Shown: positions 18,713-28,164, numbered from the stretch's first letter. The stretch is DNA of 64,000 nt from Polynucleobacter sinensis (GCF_001595985.1 NZ_LOJJ01000018.1:62001-126000), one strand, 5' to 3'. The notes: generated from the sequence alone by a model not told the origin. Translations and numbers: made by a program.

Positions 18713-19474
18713 ATGAGTACATTTCAATCTGTAGACGAATTAAGTAATAAGGTTGCGGTCATTATTGGCGGCACTGGCGCCGTTGGTTTTGCTACCGCAA
18801 AGCGTTTGGCTAAATTGGGGGCAACTTGTGTCTTAATTGGTCGAAATGCCTTGGAAAAAGGCAAGGATCAAATTAGTCAGCTGCCACCTGGAAAGCATTT
18901 TTGCTTAAATGCATCTATTACTGATTCTCAAACATTAATTGCCGCGGCCAAAGAGGTGGAAAGTCGCCTGGGAAGATGCGATATTTTGGTAAATAGCGCG
19001 GGGTTTACCAAGCCTGTACCTGCAGCCAATTTAGACGACCTCACTGATGATTTAATTGATGAGATCCTGAAGGCAAATTTTCGCGGCGTGTTTGCTTCTA
19101 TTCGCGCTTTTCAGGCCCTACTTAAAGCCAGTGGTGATGGCTTGATTGTGAACGTTTCCTCAATCGCTGGGTTTACTGGGGTTGGCAGCAATCTCGCTTA
19201 TGTTGCCGCAAAGGCGAGTCTCGATATTGTGAGTGAGTCATTGGCAAAAGTACTTGCACCATCAGTACGAGTGTTGTGTGTTTCGCCAGGCGTAGTTGAT
19301 TCTGCATTCGTACCGGGGCGCGGAGGTGACTTTAATGAAAAAACAGCAGCAACAACCCCATTAAAGCGCATTGGTACTCCCGATGATGTTGCTTCTGCAA
19401 TTGAAGCTTGTGCCACCCGATTGCGTTTTTCAACAGGAACGCGGATTGTGGTTGATGGGGGCCGCCATCTTTAA
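18713..19474 (+). CDS. Short-chain dehydrogenase/reductase (SDR)
   Basis: A 253-residue classical SDR starting at the ATG at 18713, which has AGGAG upstream; a longer frame to 18656 lies inside the dioxygenase gene. The cofactor motif GGTGAVG is at residues 19-25 and the catalytic triad is S150, Y163 and K167 (YVAAK). The C-terminal VDGG is usual. It should oxidise or reduce a hydroxyl/keto group of a cytoplasmic intermediate, probably in the same pathway as the dioxygenase directly upstream. Confidence 0.9.
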   Translation: MSTFQSVDELSNKVAVIIGGTGAVGFATAKRLAKLGATCVLIGRNALEKGKDQISQLPPGKHFCLNASITDSQTLIAAAKEVESRLGRCDILVNSAGFTKPVPAANLDDLTDDLIDEILKANFRGVFASIRAFQALLKASGDGLIVNVSSIAGFTGVGSNLAYVAAKASLDIVSESLAKVLAPSVRVLCVSPGVVDSAFVPGRGGDFNEKTAATTPLKRIGTPDDVASAIEACATRLRFSTGTRIVVDGGRHL

Positions 19475-19506
19475 TTGCAGATAGACTGGAATATGGTTAA
19501 AGCATT

Positions 19507-20505
19507 ATGACAAGTAGCAAGCAAGAATTACGCGCCATGCGCCTACACGCCAAGGTTTCATCGATTGATGATTTGGCTCCCACTATTGAGGCGCAGCAAA
19601 AGCCAGTATTAAAGAGTGGTGAAGCTTTGGTGCGGGTTTATAGCGCAGGAGTTAACCCGAGTGATGTTAAGGCTGCACTTGGCATCATGCCAAAGGCGAT
19701 TTTTCCTCGCACTCCAGGACGAGATTTTTCTGGTGTAGTTGTTGATGGCCCCTCCGATTGGATAGGAAAAGAGGTTTGGGGCTCAGGGGGTGATGTTGGA
19801 ATTACACGCGATGGCTCTCACGCCGGTTGGCTAGTCTTGCCTATATTAGCTTTGCATGAAAAGCCGAGTAATTTAAGTTTTGAAGAGGCGGGTTCAGTAG
19901 GGGTACCTTTTGTCACAGCTTATGAAGGTTTTCGTCGAAGTGGTTTACCAAAACCAGGGCAAACAGTGGCGGTAATGGGTGCAAACGGTAAGGTTGGTCA
20001 AGCTGCAGTGCAAATAGCTGCAATGTATGGAGCAAATGTGATTGCCATACAGCGATCGGAGCAATACATCTCTTTTTCTAGCACCCCTGTGCATGTAGTG
20101 AATGCAAAAGAATTACAACCAGATGAAATCGCACAAAAAATCTTACTATTCAGCAATGGAAAAGGTGCGGATATCGTCTACAACACCGTAGGAAGTGCCT
20201 ACTTTGAGGCCGCCAATAAATCACTCGCTAAGGGTGGAACGCAGATATTTATCGCAACACAAGACCGTGCAGTTCCATTTGATATCTTTACCTTCTATCG
20301 TGGTATGCATACCTTTGTTGGTATTGATACCTTAGCGTTAGATTGCATTGACTCTACCAAGCTGCTCAATCTATTGCGAGCGGGATTTGAGTCTGGAAAA
20401 CTAAAACCTTTTAAGGTTGATCGTGTTTTTAATCTTGATAATGCTCTTGAGGCATACAAACTTGTTTTAGCCGGTGCGCAAGACAGGGTGGTATTTAAGT
20501 TCTAG
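19507..20505 (+). CDS. MDR-family (zinc-free) alcohol dehydrogenase / quinone oxidoreductase
   Basis: A 332-residue medium-chain dehydrogenase. The GroES-like domain contains GVNPSDVKAALG and PGRDFSGVV, and the NADP-binding motif GANGKVGQAAVQIA is at about residue 157. The catalytic and structural zinc Cys clusters are absent, so it is more like quinone oxidoreductases or enoyl reductases than classical alcohol dehydrogenases. It lies in the dioxygenase-SDR section, 32 bases after the SDR. The ribosome site is weak. It likely reduces a conjugated double bond of a pathway intermediate. Confidence 0.88.
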   Translation: MTSSKQELRAMRLHAKVSSIDDLAPTIEAQQKPVLKSGEALVRVYSAGVNPSDVKAALGIMPKAIFPRTPGRDFSGVVVDGPSDWIGKEVWGSGGDVGITRDGSHAGWLVLPILALHEKPSNLSFEEAGSVGVPFVTAYEGFRRSGLPKPGQTVAVMGANGKVGQAAVQIAAMYGANVIAIQRSEQYISFSSTPVHVVNAKELQPDEIAQKILLFSNGKGADIVYNTVGSAYFEAANKSLAKGGTQIFIATQDRAVPFDIFTFYRGMHTFVGIDTLALDCIDSTKLLNLLRAGFESGKLKPFKVDRVFNLDNALEAYKLVLAGAQDRVVFKF

Positions 20506-20531
20506 GTTTTGATAATTCGCAGGGAAAATAG

Positions 20532-20882
20532 ATGCACATTACGAGATTTAACGAGGCTAAAACTTATCAAGCCCCCAATCATGATGACATGACTTGTTTT
20601 CGTCTACAGGGTAAGGAGGCTAGCCCATGCCATCAGATGTGGATGGGGATGAGTGTATTTGAACCAGGTGGCCAAACTGGCTTTGATGGCTCGAATGTGG
20701 AAAAAATTTATTTCGTTGTTGAAGGTGAGATAACAGTTTTTTGTGAAGCACTGGATGGTCAGATTTCAGAGGCTGTTCTAGGCCCAAATGATTCTTGTGT
20801 TTTTTTAATTGGCGAAAAAAGACAGTTAAAAAATCTCAGCAATCAAGTTGCAAAAGTAGTTTTAGTAATGGCGTCCCCTTAA
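20532..20882 (+). CDS. Small cupin protein
   Basis: A 116-residue single cupin barrel. The first motif region is around MGMSVFEPGGQTGFD and VEKIYFVVEGEITVF, the second around LGPNDSCVFLIGEKRQLKN. Several usual His ligands are replaced (Q, F, E, R), so metal binding is doubtful. AGGGA precedes the start. It lies between the MDR gene and a Bug receptor gene, and similar tiny cupins accompany another Bug gene at 34051. The role is unknown; ligand sensing or an isomerase-type reaction are options. Confidence 0.82.
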   Translation: MHITRFNEAKTYQAPNHDDMTCFRLQGKEASPCHQMWMGMSVFEPGGQTGFDGSNVEKIYFVVEGEITVFCEALDGQISEAVLGPNDSCVFLIGEKRQLKNLSNQVAKVVLVMASP

Positions 20883-20917
20883 ATCCTCTTATAAATTCAA
20901 TATAAAGAATCTTAATC

Positions 20918-21916
20918 ATGAGACAGTTACAGAGCGCTTTTAAAACCCCCATTCAATACCTTGCCTTTTTCCTTGCGCTTTTAGTATCAAGTGCCGGTCC
21001 TGTCTATGCGCAGGTTCCTTGGCCAAAAGCAAAAACGATTAAATTTGTTGTGCCCTTTACTCCTGGCAGTGGGACTGACGTTATCGCGCGACTCATAGCC
21101 AATCGTTTGGCAGAGACGCTTGAAACATCAATCTTTGTGGAAAATAAACCAGGTGCTGGCGGAACTATTGGCGCCGCTATCGTCGCTAAAGCAGAGCCCA
21201 ATGGCTATACATTTTTAATTACATCATCGGGTCATGTAGTAAACCCATCGCTATACAACAATCTTCCTTACGATACTTTGAGGGATTTTTCTGGAGTCAC
21301 CTCATTGGTCGAATTACCTAATGTCATGGTAACTTCAACGGATTCTGGTTATACGTCGGTTAAAGACTTAATTGGTAAAGTCCAGGCTGCTCCTGGTACT
21401 AAAAACTATGCCTCAGCGGGTAATGGTTCCGCTACTCACATGAATGCAGAGAAATTTAAATTAGCCGCAAAAATTAATGCAAACCATATTCCATACAAGG
21501 GAACGCCAGATGCTATTACGGATACCATTGCAGGAAGGGTGGATTGGTTCTTTTCTCCCATTGTCTCAGCACTACCATTAATCAAGGATGGTAAGTTGCA
21601 GGCCCTGGCTGTTGGAACTGAGAAGCGGTCTCCCGTTCTTCCTAATGTGCCAACCACTATAGAGGCCGGTATACCTAATTCTGCATATACATTCTGGGTG
21701 GGAGTTTTTGCGCCCTCAAAAACCCCGAGCAAAATTATTGATCAGATGAATGAAGGCATTATTAAGATTATGAAAGAGCCGCAAATAGTTGCGCAGATCA
21801 ATAAACTTGGGGCGGAGCCTATATTAATGAGCCCTCAAAAATTTGATCAAATGGTACGGGCGGAGATGGAGTCTTCGGCTATTTTGGTCAAGGAGTCCAA
21901 AATGACGGTTAACTAG
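20918..21916 (+). CDS. Bug-family (TctC) TTT substrate-binding protein
   Basis: A 332-residue receptor with a signal peptide of about 31 residues ending in VYAQ. The mature start VPWPKAKTIKFVVPFTPGSG has PGSG-TD instead of the usual PGG-TD, and HIPYKGTPDAIT follows. The altered first loop may change contacts with the ligand carboxylate. It sits between a small cupin gene and an FAH-family hydrolase gene at the end of the ring-cleavage section, so the ligand may be an aromatic acid or its product. Confidence 0.92.
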   Translation: MRQLQSAFKTPIQYLAFFLALLVSSAGPVYAQVPWPKAKTIKFVVPFTPGSGTDVIARLIANRLAETLETSIFVENKPGAGGTIGAAIVAKAEPNGYTFLITSSGHVVNPSLYNNLPYDTLRDFSGVTSLVELPNVMVTSTDSGYTSVKDLIGKVQAAPGTKNYASAGNGSATHMNAEKFKLAAKINANHIPYKGTPDAITDTIAGRVDWFFSPIVSALPLIKDGKLQALAVGTEKRSPVLPNVPTTIEAGIPNSAYTFWVGVFAPSKTPSKIIDQMNEGIIKIMKEPQIVAQINKLGAEPILMSPQKFDQMVRAEMESSAILVKESKMTVN

Positions 21917-21982
21917 TTAAGAGCTGCCTTATCCTGCTATTCAACCCCTTGAATTTCAAAAATAATAACTTAGAAAGATGTT

Positions 21983-22855
21983 ATGAGACTATTTAGTTAT
22001 CGCGATCAAAATAATAAAAAAAGCATTGGCGTACTTTGCAAGAAAGATTCGAACGAGTTTGTTGATTTATGTGCTACAGATCCGAGCATACCAGCGGATT
22101 TATATAGCCTGATTGCAATTGATCCGCAGTTTAGTAAAGCTAAGAATGCTCTCTCTAGCCCCAAGGCTGTTATTAAGAATCTTTCAGAGGTTGAGTTTGA
22201 TGTTTTAATTGATCGCCCAAGCAAGATTGTCTGCATGGGTCTGAATTATGCAGATCATGCAAAAGAGGGTGGAAACGCACGCCCGGAATACCCAAGTTTT
22301 TTTATGCGAGTCCCTAGCTCGCTCGCTCCCCATGGCGCTCCTCTTATTAGGCCGAAGGTATCGGATAAATTAGATTACGAAGCTGAGCTGGCATTTGTTG
22401 TGGGTAAGAGAGTCCGCAATTTAACTAGAGAAAATGCGCTTGACTGCATAGCGGGCTACAGCATTTTTAACGATGGCAGCTTAAGGGATTATCAGCGCAA
22501 GACCACCCAATGGACGATTGGTAAAAACTTTGATCAAACTGGTGGATTTGGGCCATGGTTGGTCACGCCAGATGAGTTACCTAAGGGCGCGCATGGTCTT
22601 CAAATTCAATCCCGCTTGAATGGGTCGGTTATGCAAAATGCTAACACCAAAGATTTTTTATGGGATGTTGCTGAGACTATTGTATTGATTACTGAATGCA
22701 TGACTTTAGAGCCAGGTGATGTGGTAATTACTGGAACGCCTGCAGGAGTGGGTTATGCAAGAACGCCACCAGTATTCATGAAGCCTGGCGATATTTGTGA
22801 AATTGAAATCGAGAATATCGGTATCTTAAGAAATTCAATTGAGGATCAAGCGTAA
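21983..22855 (+). CDS. Fumarylacetoacetate hydrolase (FAH)-family protein
   Basis: A 290-residue member of the FAH family, which cleaves C-C bonds of acylpyruvates or decarboxylates/hydrates ring-cleavage products. CMGLNYADHAKEGG starts the catalytic domain. Metal-ligand acidic residues are visible in DYEAELAFVVG and NDGSLRDYQ, and GTPAGVGYARTPP is the C-terminal family signature. It is the last gene of the plus-strand catabolic run and most likely processes a product of the dioxygenase/SDR/MDR steps. The substrate is not fixed by sequence. Confidence 0.9.
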   Translation: MRLFSYRDQNNKKSIGVLCKKDSNEFVDLCATDPSIPADLYSLIAIDPQFSKAKNALSSPKAVIKNLSEVEFDVLIDRPSKIVCMGLNYADHAKEGGNARPEYPSFFMRVPSSLAPHGAPLIRPKVSDKLDYEAELAFVVGKRVRNLTRENALDCIAGYSIFNDGSLRDYQRKTTQWTIGKNFDQTGGFGPWLVTPDELPKGAHGLQIQSRLNGSVMQNANTKDFLWDVAETIVLITECMTLEPGDVVITGTPAGVGYARTPPVFMKPGDICEIEIENIGILRNSIEDQA

Positions 22856-22864
22856 TAGTAAGAC

Positions 22865-22889
22865 GGACTAAGATTTTTATCTTTAGTCC
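22865..22889. terminator. Weak hairpin between convergent genes
   Basis: GGACTAAGA pairs with TCTTTAGTCC (one bulged T) across an AT-rich loop in the 48-base gap between the FAH gene (+) and the amidase gene (-). There is no T-run, so terminator function is uncertain. Confidence 0.3.
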
Positions 22890-22903
22890 CTTGCTGCGCT
22901 CGA

Positions 22904-24124
22904 CTATTTAATAGAGAGCCCCTTTGCAATACTCAACAAGAACAAATCTTGTTGAGTATTCGCAATCAAGGATAGGCCAAGTGGCGCCCCCTCATATTGG
23001 GAGATCGGCAAACTTACCTGAGGTAAGCCGCCAAGACCCGCAATGCAAAGCAGTTGAAATAATTGCTTTCTGACTTGCTCTAATTCAGCGGCAGTTGATG
23101 TAAGTAAGGGGGCTACACATCCTGTGCTAGGTAGGATAAGAATGGCCTCAGTGTTTTCATCGCTCAAACTGTTGAGTAGATCTCTAAGATATTTTTCGAT
23201 GCGGTTTTTCTCTGCCTGCGCTACTGCAATGACCTGGGGATTCAACGATTTTGCAATCTCGAACCGTTCTTTGATGCCAGGGCCAAATTCAGTGAGATGT
23301 TGCTCCGCCCATTGACCATGCTCTTTCCAGATTTCTGAGGCTTGAACAATGCGAAAAGTTTCAGCCCACTGCGCTAGAGTCTCTGGAGAAATGGATACCT
23401 CCCCCACTGATTCTTTTGAAAAAAGAGTCAAGATCTTTTTCTTTAAGCATGCTGCAATAGTATCGGGAACTAATTGAAAGGTCTCTTTTAATAGGTAGTA
23501 CTTCGGCTTTTTACGAAGATTTGAGGCGCTTTCTCCAAGTAAAGTTTCACCAACTTTGATCAAAATATCTGGATCTTTTGCAAACCAACCTAGCGAATCA
23601 AAGCTTTTTGCGAGAGGTCGAGCATGTGCAAGCGATATGCGACCATGGGATGTTCTGATGCCATAGATTCCGCAGAAGCTTGCTGGAGCACGTACTGAGC
23701 CGCCAGTGTCTGAGCCAATTGCAAAATCGACTAGACCGGCTGCAACTGCAGCGGCTGAGCCGCTTGAGGAGCCACCAGGAACGCGCTCGGGTGAGGCGCT
23801 ATTAATGGGAGTACCGTAATGCGCATTCATCCCCAAAATGCTGTAAGTAAGCTCATCGGTATGCGTCTTGCCAAGTAGACTTGCACCGGCATTTGAGAGT
23901 GTTTCAATAAATGCGGCGCTTACTGTTGGAATCGGATGGGATTTAAGCCATGCCGGACTACCAAAAGCTGTAGGAATGCCGGCGACATCATATATATCCT
24001 TGAGTCCATAAGATAGTCCACTCAAGGGACCTTCCTGACTGGCGGGAATATTGACTGGTGCATGCCGACAAAATGCAGCTACTGTATCTAGCTCAAAAAT
24101 ATTAGATTGGCTTTGTATTTCCAC
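22904..24124 (-). CDS. Amidase-signature-family amidohydrolase
   Basis: A 406-residue amidase. The Ser-cisSer-Lys triad is visible as K42 (GLKDIYD), the Ser in the GGSSSGSAAA loop (about S120) and the nucleophile S143 (SDTGGSVR). It hydrolyses a carboxamide to acid and ammonia in the cytoplasm. The start is GTG at 24124 because an in-frame stop lies two codons upstream. It is shorter than GatA-type amidases and has no tRNA-amidotransferase partner nearby, so it is probably catabolic. It faces the deacetylase-like gene across 83 bases. Confidence 0.9.
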   Translation of the reverse strand: MEIQSQSNIFELDTVAAFCRHAPVNIPASQEGPLSGLSYGLKDIYDVAGIPTAFGSPAWLKSHPIPTVSAAFIETLSNAGASLLGKTHTDELTYSILGMNAHYGTPINSASPERVPGGSSSGSAAAVAAGLVDFAIGSDTGGSVRAPASFCGIYGIRTSHGRISLAHARPLAKSFDSLGWFAKDPDILIKVGETLLGESASNLRKKPKYYLLKETFQLVPDTIAACLKKKILTLFSKESVGEVSISPETLAQWAETFRIVQASEIWKEHGQWAEQHLTEFGPGIKERFEIAKSLNPQVIAVAQAEKNRIEKYLRDLLNSLSDENTEAILILPSTGCVAPLLTSTAAELEQVRKQLFQLLCIAGLGGLPQVSLPISQYEGAPLGLSLIANTQQDLFLLSIAKGLSIK

Positions 24125-24207
24125 GGTTTACATTCAAGGGGTCGAGGGTTAAGATTGTGCTAATAAAAAATATTCGGTTTTATTAAACCATATTAGGGGA
24201 CAAACAT

Positions 24208-25095
24208 ATGAATGACCTGCTTAGTGCTCGAGTGCCTTTTTCTGCGATTGTCGACAGACCAAAATTGATCTTGCCAGACTCTGCGCGAATGGTTGTTTGG
24301 CTAATCGTTAATATTGAGCATTGGTCGATGGAAAACCCTATGCCAAGAACCGTCCTGTCTCCACCAATGGGGCAGCCTCTGCAGCCCGATCTTCCCAATT
24401 GGGCTTGGCACGAATATGGAATGCGCGTAGGTTTTTGGCGCATCTTCGATGCGCTGAATCAGCGCAATATTATTCCAACATTGGCTACTAATGGGATTGT
24501 TTGTACATCTTATCCAAGGGTTGCTGAGGCAGGCTTAAATAAAGGATGGGAGATGATGGGGCATGGTTATATTCAAGGACCAATGCATAAGATTCCCAAT
24601 CAGCTGGAGGCAGTCGAGCAGACGGTTGATGCGATTAAGCGTTTTAGCGGTAAAGCTCCCGTCGGCTGGGAAAGTCCTGGTTTGACCGAAAATGATGCGA
24701 CGATTGATTGCTTATCTAAAGCTGGGATTGAGTATGTGGCTGATTGGGTTTTAGATGATCAGCCTGTTTGGATTAACGCAAAGCCTAAGCCTGTGCTATC
24801 AGTACCATATACCGTTGAATTGAATGACATTCCAATGATGTTGTTGCAAAGCAATCGTGGAGAAGAAATGTTATCGCGTGGTGTTGAGCAGTTTGAGCGC
24901 CTCTGGTCTGAGAGCGCTACGATCCCGCGAGTTATGGCATTAAGTGTGCATCCCTATATTACTGGTGCACCCCATCGCATTGGTTATTTTGAAAAATTGC
25001 TAGACCATATTCAGAAAAAAGAAGGCGTCTTAATTAAGACGGGTGAGTGGATTTCTGATTGGTATCGCGCTCAAGTGCCGGCCCCCAATAATTAA
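24208..25095 (+). CDS. Polysaccharide-deacetylase-fold protein (PuuE/allantoinase-like branch)
   Basis: A 295-residue NodB-fold protein with an AGGGGA ribosome site. The first motif reads IVNIEHW instead of the T-F-D-D of chitin deacetylases, as in allantoinase-type members that act on small cyclic amides. MMGHGYIQGPMHK supplies the His of the second motif and ALSVHPYITGAPHR a late His motif. It has no signal peptide, so it works in the cytoplasm. The neighbouring amidase gene (divergent) and VOC gene (26 bases downstream) suggest breakdown of a C-N bonded compound, but this is inference. Confidence 0.85.
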   Translation: MNDLLSARVPFSAIVDRPKLILPDSARMVVWLIVNIEHWSMENPMPRTVLSPPMGQPLQPDLPNWAWHEYGMRVGFWRIFDALNQRNIIPTLATNGIVCTSYPRVAEAGLNKGWEMMGHGYIQGPMHKIPNQLEAVEQTVDAIKRFSGKAPVGWESPGLTENDATIDCLSKAGIEYVADWVLDDQPVWINAKPKPVLSVPYTVELNDIPMMLLQSNRGEEMLSRGVEQFERLWSESATIPRVMALSVHPYITGAPHRIGYFEKLLDHIQKKEGVLIKTGEWISDWYRAQVPAPNN

Positions 25096-25121
25096 TTTTC
25101 ATTACTGAAAGGAATCACGCT

Positions 25122-25610
25122 ATGGGCCTTAAGTTTATGGAACATATCCTAATACTGACTCACGACCCTGAGGGAACGAGAGATTGGTTCTGTACAAATT
25201 TAGGCTTCCGTAGTGGCGATCATCCTGATTTTGGCTTTCCGGTTTATTGGCTCTATATTGGTGATCAAGATGTAGTCCATATTGGGAAGGCTAAGTTTTC
25301 CGAGCATCAAGATACCTATTTGAAGACCCCTAGTGATCGTGGCGATCAAGATTATTCAGCTGCAGGTGCCATGGGAAGCGGACGGATTGACCATGTCTGC
25401 TTTAACTGCGAGGGCATTAATGAGTTTGTTGAGCGACTTAATAAAAACGGCGTAGAGTTTAATGAGCGCAAAGCGCATAACTCGAACTTGTATCAGCTAT
25501 TTATGCGTGAGCCAATCAATGGGATCAAGGTCGAGTTAAATTTTTCAGCGGAAGAAGCGGCGCGCTCAGGAAGGGTGCCTACTTGGACCGATACTGGAGC
25601 AAGCAAGTAA
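25122..25610 (+). CDS. VOC-family (glyoxalase/dioxygenase superfamily) protein
   Basis: A 162-residue protein with two paired beta-alpha-beta-beta-beta modules. Metal-ligand candidates are H in MEHILIL, H in RIDHVCF and E in IKVELNF. AAAGGA precedes the start. A related protein of 156 residues is encoded at 36844-37314. VOC enzymes include isomerases, ring-cleaving dioxygenases and resistance proteins, so no reaction can be given. It is co-oriented with the deacetylase-like gene and convergent with livH, 11 bases away. Confidence 0.87.
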   Translation: MGLKFMEHILILTHDPEGTRDWFCTNLGFRSGDHPDFGFPVYWLYIGDQDVVHIGKAKFSEHQDTYLKTPSDRGDQDYSAAGAMGSGRIDHVCFNCEGINEFVERLNKNGVEFNERKAHNSNLYQLFMREPINGIKVELNFSAEEAARSGRVPTWTDTGASK

Positions 25611-25621
25611 GTTTACTTAGC

Positions 25622-26488
25622 TTACTTGCTGAGTTTTCCGCCAAATAATCCAGTAGGTTTAATCAATAGAATGACTAGCATCATGGCAAATGGCGCCATG
25701 ATCGCTAGGGGGGCGTAAATTAGCGAGCCAATAGAAACAACTTGGCCAACAATAATCGATGAAACCATCGTACCTTTAATGCTTCCAAGACCTCCAATAA
25801 TGACCACCATGAAGGCAAAGGCCAGCACTTCTAACCCCATATTTGGCTCAACAATAATGAGAGGGGCATAAAGCGCTCCACCCAGTGCCGAAAGGCTAGC
25901 AGCTAGTACAAACGTTATTGTGAATAGACTTGTGACATTAATCCCAAGACCTTCTACGTGGTCCATGTCCTCAATACCAGCCCTAATCGCCTTGCCAATA
26001 ATGGTTTTGTTTAAAAATACCCAGATTCCTAAGTAGACTAAGGCTGCGATCAAAATGACAAGGAGGCGATACGCTGGAACCTCTGTGCCAAGCAGCATCA
26101 TTTGATCAGTAAAGGGTGTTTTTACGGGTCTTGGTACAACTCCCCAAATAAATTTGATTAAGCCAATACCGCCTAGTAGGACTCCAAAAGAAGTAATCAT
26201 GCTAAAGGTTAGCTCGCGTTCATAGATTCTGCGAAAGATTACGCGTTCAACAAAAAATGCCAATAGTCCGCCAACAATAACGCCACAAGCAACTCCCAGC
26301 CAAAAACTTCCCGTCACAGTGGTGACTGTGTAGGTAATATAGGCGCCAAATGAGTAGTAGAGGAGTTGATCAAGGCTGATGATTCGCATCAGACCAAAAC
26401 AAAGGGATAAGCCAATGGAAATTAGAAAATAAATACTAGCCAGGCTAAAGCCAAAGATAATCCCAGATATAAGTAATTGCCCATCCAT
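25622..26488 (-). CDS. livH: Branched-chain-amino-acid-type ABC transporter permease LivH
   Basis: A 288-residue inner-membrane protein with about eight hydrophobic segments and the LivH pattern FGLMRIISL near residue 32. The cytoplasmic EAA-like loop GIEDMDHVEGLGINV is at about residue 178 and GGLGSIKGTM at about 233. It is the last gene of livKGFMH and overlaps livM by one base. It forms half of the membrane channel. The importer's ligand could be an amino acid, amide, urea or aromatic acid; the family is broad. Confidence 0.92.
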   Translation of the reverse strand: MDGQLLISGIIFGFSLASIYFLISIGLSLCFGLMRIISLDQLLYYSFGAYITYTVTTVTGSFWLGVACGVIVGGLLAFFVERVIFRRIYERELTFSMITSFGVLLGGIGLIKFIWGVVPRPVKTPFTDQMMLLGTEVPAYRLLVILIAALVYLGIWVFLNKTIIGKAIRAGIEDMDHVEGLGINVTSLFTITFVLAASLSALGGALYAPLIIVEPNMGLEVLAFAFMVVIIGGLGSIKGTMVSSIIVGQVVSIGSLIYAPLAIMAPFAMMLVILLIKPTGLFGGKLSK

Positions 26489-27462
26489 TATTTAATATCC
26501 TGATTGTGAGTTGGAGATTTCCATTTTGCGATCCATTTTTTAATGATGGATTCAGCGCCGCCATAGAGTCCGCTTGAGTTGGTTAGCATAATCAATACCA
26601 AAATAACGCCGATAAAGAATTCCCAGTTGCCAATGAGTTTGCTGATGACGTCCCTTAGGCCGGTGTAGGCGATTGTGCCAACTAAAGGCCCAAATAGGCT
26701 GCCAACACCCCCTAGAATGGTTACCACTACTGGATCGGCGGTTCGTGCTGGACTGGTAATTTCTGGGCTTACCGATCCTAGGTAGACGGCGTATAGAGAT
26801 CCCGCTAGCGCTGTGCTGGTATTGGCGATAACAAAAGCAATTAAACGAATGCGGAAGTTGCTGTAGCCTAAGAATTGCAGCTTAGTCTCATTGATTTTGG
26901 TAGCTAAGCAGCAAGCGCCAAAAATAGTGCTATCGATATATTTGTAGAAGGCCCAAAGTGCGATTGCTATTAGCAGACTAAAGATAAAAAAGTCGCTTGG
27001 TTTCGTGAGATCTAGTATTGGCGTTGATGCGATCCTTGCCAGGAACCATAAGCCATTATCACCTTTGGTGATATCGGCAAATACCTTTTGCATCATGTAA
27101 AAAATGATGACAGCAAGGGCTAAATTGACTAGTGCGAAGTAATCGCTCCGTAGCCTCACAAACATGGGCGCTACAAGCGTTGCGAAAATAAATCCACTTA
27201 CTACTCCAACCAAGATGCCAATATACGGGTTGGTACCAAAGTAAAATAAATAAAAAGCTGTTCCATACGCGCCTATTGCTAAGTAGGCGGGTTGACCAAA
27301 TGAAATAAAGCCAACTCTACCGAGTAAGAAGTTGCAGCCTATCGTGTAGATAGAAAAAATAAGGACTTCATTTAAGAATGGCAGTGGAACAAATAAGCGA
27401 CTAAATGCTACCAGCCCGAATGCGATAAGTATTCCGCGCCACCAGCGCCATGTGTCTAACAT
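26488..27462 (-). CDS. livM: Branched-chain-amino-acid-type ABC transporter permease LivM
   Basis: A 324-residue inner-membrane protein with many hydrophobic helices. LLGRVGFISFGQPAYLAIGA near residue 46 and GGVGSLFGPLVG near residue 249 are LivM signatures. It pairs with LivH to form the permease. Its end overlaps the livH start by one base and livF ends 9 bases upstream, giving a tight operon. Confidence 0.92.
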   Translation of the reverse strand: MLDTWRWWRGILIAFGLVAFSRLFVPLPFLNEVLIFSIYTIGCNFLLGRVGFISFGQPAYLAIGAYGTAFYLFYFGTNPYIGILVGVVSGFIFATLVAPMFVRLRSDYFALVNLALAVIIFYMMQKVFADITKGDNGLWFLARIASTPILDLTKPSDFFIFSLLIAIALWAFYKYIDSTIFGACCLATKINETKLQFLGYSNFRIRLIAFVIANTSTALAGSLYAVYLGSVSPEITSPARTADPVVVTILGGVGSLFGPLVGTIAYTGLRDVISKLIGNWEFFIGVILVLIMLTNSSGLYGGAESIIKKWIAKWKSPTHNQDIK

Positions 27463-27471
27463 TGATTGATC

Positions 27472-28164
27472 CTAGAGATATTGCTCACAGTTACTTGGGT
27501 TAATTTCATCGGGAGTCTTAAGTTCCGCAACGACTTGACCTTCTCGGATGGCATAAACACGGTTGGAGATTGCGCATACGAGTGGTAAATTTTGCTCGAC
27601 AATAATTAATGAGGCGCGTTGACTGAGGTCCTTAAAGACATGACGTAGATGGCTAACAATGCTGGGCGCCAAACCTTCTGTAGGCTCATCAATCAGTAAT
27701 ACTTTTGGAGCGCCTAATATTGCGCGGCCAATCATAAGCATTTGCCTTTCGCCACCACTTAAGAATCCCGCTTTGCGATCAATGAGTATTTTTAATTTTG
27801 GGAAGTAATCGAATACTGGATCCCAGTTGTAATCACCGCTGGCATAGCTGCCTAACTCTAAATTCTCACGAACAGTTAGATCAGAAAAAACCTTTTTATC
27901 TTGAGGCACGTATTTGACACCATGTTGCGCAATCTGATAGGGTCTCATGCCGATGAGCTGATGGTCAGGCGTTTTCACTTCTCCGGAGGTGGGATGTAAA
28001 AAGCCTGAAATTGATTTAAGTAGGGTGGTTTTGCCAGACCCATTCCGCCCAACGCAAGAAACGATTTCATTTGCGTGCAGCTTTAGGTTAACGTCAAAGA
28101 GAACTTTGGATTCTCCATAGGCTGTATTTAACCCTACTACCTCTAAAGTGGTCGGCTTATGCAT
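27472..28164 (-). CDS. livF: ABC transporter ATP-binding protein LivF
   Basis: A 230-residue ATPase when started at the ATG at 28164, which matches normal LivF length; a longer frame to 28251 lies in livG. Walker A GRNGSGKTT, the signature LSGGERQML and Walker B KVLLIDEPTEGLAP are intact. The start overlaps the end of livG by 8 bases. It energises import together with LivG. Confidence 0.93.
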   Translation of the reverse strand: MHKPTTLEVVGLNTAYGESKVLFDVNLKLHANEIVSCVGRNGSGKTTLLKSISGFLHPTSGEVKTPDHQLIGMRPYQIAQHGVKYVPQDKKVFSDLTVRENLELGSYASGDYNWDPVFDYFPKLKILIDRKAGFLSGGERQMLMIGRAILGAPKVLLIDEPTEGLAPSIVSHLRHVFKDLSQRASLIIVEQNLPLVCAISNRVYAIREGQVVAELKTPDEINPSNCEQYL

